From Phycisphaerae bacterium (lineage in GTDB: Bacteria; Planctomycetota; Phycisphaerae; Phycisphaerales; UBA1924): a stretch of 64,000 nt of DNA. The notes below the pieces were generated by a model that saw only the letters and a program-made list of their open reading frames with translations, did no database searches and was not told the origin of the DNA. This document shows, one piece after another, positions 62,037 to 64,000 of this stretch; position 1 is the stretch's first letter, and every line of letters begins with the position of its first letter. The position numbers and the translations under genes are program-made. The stretch covers positions 1,784,559 to 1,848,558 of the forward strand of contig JAUIES010000001.1 in the NCBI GenBank assembly GCA_030429705.1, written 5' to 3'.

Positions 62037-64000
62037 TCAATGTGCGATCACCGGCCCATTTGCCTGAGACGCCGAAGGTACCGGTGGTATAACATAATCA
62101 GGCCATGTATTGCACGGCGGGCACGGCTTCGGTTTGTGGGTTTCAATCAGATTAACGCATTTCATAAATGTCTTAAAGACATCTTCATACTGTTTGACAT
62201 GCCCTTCATTACAGTTGCCGCCATAGCATTGTTCGCATATTTGGAATCTTAAAGCCATGCATAGTCGATTGCGTTCTGCGTTATGACACAGCATGGCACA
62301 TGACATTCCCGGTGTACACACACGAGATGTTCCTTTACAAAATGTGGCCATCTTATCTTGCAATATATCCAAGTACCAATTCGGGCAGATCTGGCCATTA
62401 TTTCGCCTCCCCCTCGGATCTGTATCATGGTCCTGAATCGGGTCTTGCGGTTCTATATAAGGCGTGGTTTCAGGCACAATATAAGGCTCTGGCCAATCAA
62501 GCCATGAATCCGGCAGTGGTTCCAAAATGTTAGGCTGCTGCGGTTCAATCCAGATTGACGGTGTGAATGGCAATTCCTGGAGCGGATGGTATTCAATTTC
62601 AGGCCTTGGAATCATCCCCGGGGGACCAATTTGAGGCTCACGCAACGGTGGCAATCCCTTACGACCGGGGTGTCTCACGGGTGGTCGGTAGTGGCGAGAT
62701 GGCCTATACCCTGGAGGAAACATGTGTTCATTGGGTTCGCTCCCTGGCCTGGGTGAACGATAACGTACTGGAGGCCGTCGAGCTCGGTATCCTAGCGTGT
62801 CAACATAAACGATAGGATTGACTCTCACATACATATACAGGCTCATCCCATCGACATACCCGAGTGGGTCTCGTCTGGTCCACGATCCGATCTCGCTGAT
62901 GAGGACTCTGTTCCTGACATCGTACTTGGCCCCTGCCAGCTCTGCGAGGTGTTCGTACCCGGCGTAGCCCTTGCGGTTGTCGATAGCTGGCGATGACGCG
63001 ACCCCCCTGGCCAGGGTTTGATAGCCCGTGCTGCCGATGGCTGCGGTCGTGTCTGCGAAAGTGATCGAGCCGTCCATGTTGACGTCCTTGCGGACATCGT
63101 AACTACCCGTCAGCACATCGCTGGCGTCGTAGTCGCCATCGGAGTCGGAGTCACCCTTGGGCAGGCCAAACGCCGTCCCGTAGGGCTCGTATCGCACCTG
63201 CTCGATCTGGTTGCCGGTGTCGGTGATCAAAGCCACCACATCAGCCCGCCAGTTCTGCAGGTAATAGACGCGCTCGTCGAGCGTGCCGTTGGCTGTGGTG
63301 TCGCGATCTCGCAAAATCACACTATCAATATAACTGCTCGACCCGCTCTCCACAAGGCCCGCGTGGTGATGGACCCATTGTTCGGTCGGGTCGGTGTCCG
63401 AGTCTTCGTACCTGGCCACGGTCCGCCAGCGAGCGTCGTACGCGAAATGGCTGATCGTGTCGCTGCCATCGACATCATTATCGGCGTCGGTATCAAAATG
63501 AGTCGTGATCCGCTGATTCAGGCCGTTGTAGCGATACTCAGCCACCACATCACTCGTGCCGGTCGCGATGACCTTCCGCAGACGGCCAAACGGGTCGTAG
63601 AGATACTCGTAGTTTAGATCGTCGTCTGTCAGGTTGCCGACCTCGTCGTAGACCATCGTAGAATCGACCGTCAGGTCGCCGTCGATGTCGAGGCCGTTCC
63701 ACTCGTTGGCCTTGGTGAAGGTATTGATCGAATCCTGCTCGTCGGTGTCGATCAAGTCGCCGTCGCCATTGAGGTCGAGGTCGTGATTCAGCCAGTTCCC
63801 CGTCTGCGACAGCGCCCAGGTCTGATGCCAGAGGTCGTCTGACAGCGTGCCACCGCTCACTGCTCCGCGCTCGGAGTCGATGACGCGGTTCAGATCATCC
63901 ATCGTGTATAGATGGCCATAGTTGGCGTGCACAGCGCCTTCGACCGAGGTGATATTGCTGTTCACATCGTACGCAATAGTGAAGTCTGTCAGGTTCTGGT
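62037..64000 (-). CDS. RHS-repeat protein, C-terminal part (5' end outside window)
   Basis: At least 650 residues, still open at the window edge (…LTDFTIAYDVNSNITSVEG). YD repeats, then MVYDEVGNLTDDDLNYEYL, the core NWRADVVALITDTGNQIEQV, an embedded dockerin-like loop (DVNMDGSITFADTTAA), and the core end DPLGYVDGMSLYMYVRVNP, IVYVDTLG. The tip follows: a Pro/Arg-rich linker and a C-terminal ~100 residues with many Cys (CTPGMSCAMLCHNAERNRLC). The tip has no known toxin fold. RHS shells encase and deliver such tips in known systems. Confidence 0.85.
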   Translation of the reverse strand, partial: QNLTDFTIAYDVNSNITSVEGAVHANYGHLYTMDDLNRVIDSERGAVSGGTLSDDLWHQTWALSQTGNWLNHDLDLNGDGDLIDTDEQDSINTFTKANEWNGLDIDGDLTVDSTMVYDEVGNLTDDDLNYEYLYDPFGRLRKVIATGTSDVVAEYRYNGLNQRITTHFDTDADNDVDGSDTISHFAYDARWRTVARYEDSDTDPTEQWVHHHAGLVESGSSSYIDSVILRDRDTTANGTLDERVYYLQNWRADVVALITDTGNQIEQVRYEPYGTAFGLPKGDSDSDGDYDASDVLTGSYDVRKDVNMDGSITFADTTAAIGSTGYQTLARGVASSPAIDNRKGYAGYEHLAELAGAKYDVRNRVLISEIGSWTRRDPLGYVDGMSLYMYVRVNPIVYVDTLGYRARRPPVRYRSPRPGSEPNEHMFPPGYRPSRHYRPPVRHPGRKGLPPLREPQIGPPGMIPRPEIEYHPLQELPFTPSIWIEPQQPNILEPLPDSWLDWPEPYIVPETTPYIEPQDPIQDHDTDPRGRRNNGQICPNWYLDILQDKMATFCKGTSRVCTPGMSCAMLCHNAERNRLCMALRFQICEQCYGGNCNEGHVKQYEDVFKTFMKCVNLIETHKPKPCPPCNTWPDYVIPPVPSASQANGPVIAH

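Noticed and set aside
42005..64000. Right attachment site of the tRNA-Pro element
   Set aside because: I looked for a second copy of the tRNA-Pro 3' end and found none by eye; the right end stays open.

Overview
The window looks like a chromosome segment from a planctomycete, most likely of the Phycisphaerae. Evidence: a very long SecA without the usual C-terminal zinc motif, an HU protein with an H1-like Lys/Ala tail, a formylglycine sulfatase, a GspD/GspE pair, a prepilin with a FTLIELLVVIGII helix, RHS proteins with dockerin-like calcium loops in the core, and planctomycete-type accessory genes (DUF1580-like protein, terminase module). This taxonomic call rests on gene content only.

Layout. 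1-5.4 kb: core genes gspD-gspE (minus) and a divergent BtuF-like protein. 5.41-28.23 kb: an integrative element in tRNA-Lys(CTT), bounded by a perfect 48-bp direct repeat. It carries, left to right, a displaced integrase tail, a SAM-I/IV-like riboswitch, small genes, a minus-strand type I restriction-modification operon (hsdM-hsdS-SNF2 helicase-Hsp70-like ATPase-truncated hsdR-like gene-hsdR), a tRNA-Arg, a MerR-VWA-NTF2-like cassette, an N-formylglutamate amidohydrolase-like gene, small DNA-binding proteins and the integrase. The integrase reading frame runs through the attachment core. Circularising the element would join it in frame to the 57-codon tail now stranded 22.8 kb away, so integration itself changes the integrase C-terminus.

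28.2-41.8 kb: core genes. rpmF-plsX-fabH (fatty acid and phospholipid initiation), a 2-hydroxyacid dehydrogenase, an EEP-family hydrolase, HU, a sulfatase-SGNH fusion, a stand-alone TSCPD protein, secA and a prepilin-like protein. 41.9-53.3 kb: a second element beside tRNA-Pro(CGG) with integrase, DUF1580-like protein, primase-helicase, a repeat-rich possible origin, ParB-DNA methyltransferase, small DNA-binding proteins and a terminase-like gene, but no capsid genes. It is followed by a 1259-residue protein with a C-terminal PD-(D/E)XK nuclease signature (possible defence gene) and a frameshifted integrase remnant.

58.2-64 kb: an RHS polymorphic-protein locus on the minus strand. A 5'-incomplete RHS gene is followed by a candidate immunity gene, a REP/RAYT transposable unit with perfect 41-bp inverted ends, an orphan RHS C-terminal cassette and a lipoprotein in the second immunity position.

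The strongest candidates for new biology are the attP-split integrase, the type I RM operon with an embedded helicase/Hsp70 pair, the riboswitch in a mobile element, the 1259-residue nuclease-like protein, and the RHS/RAYT locus.
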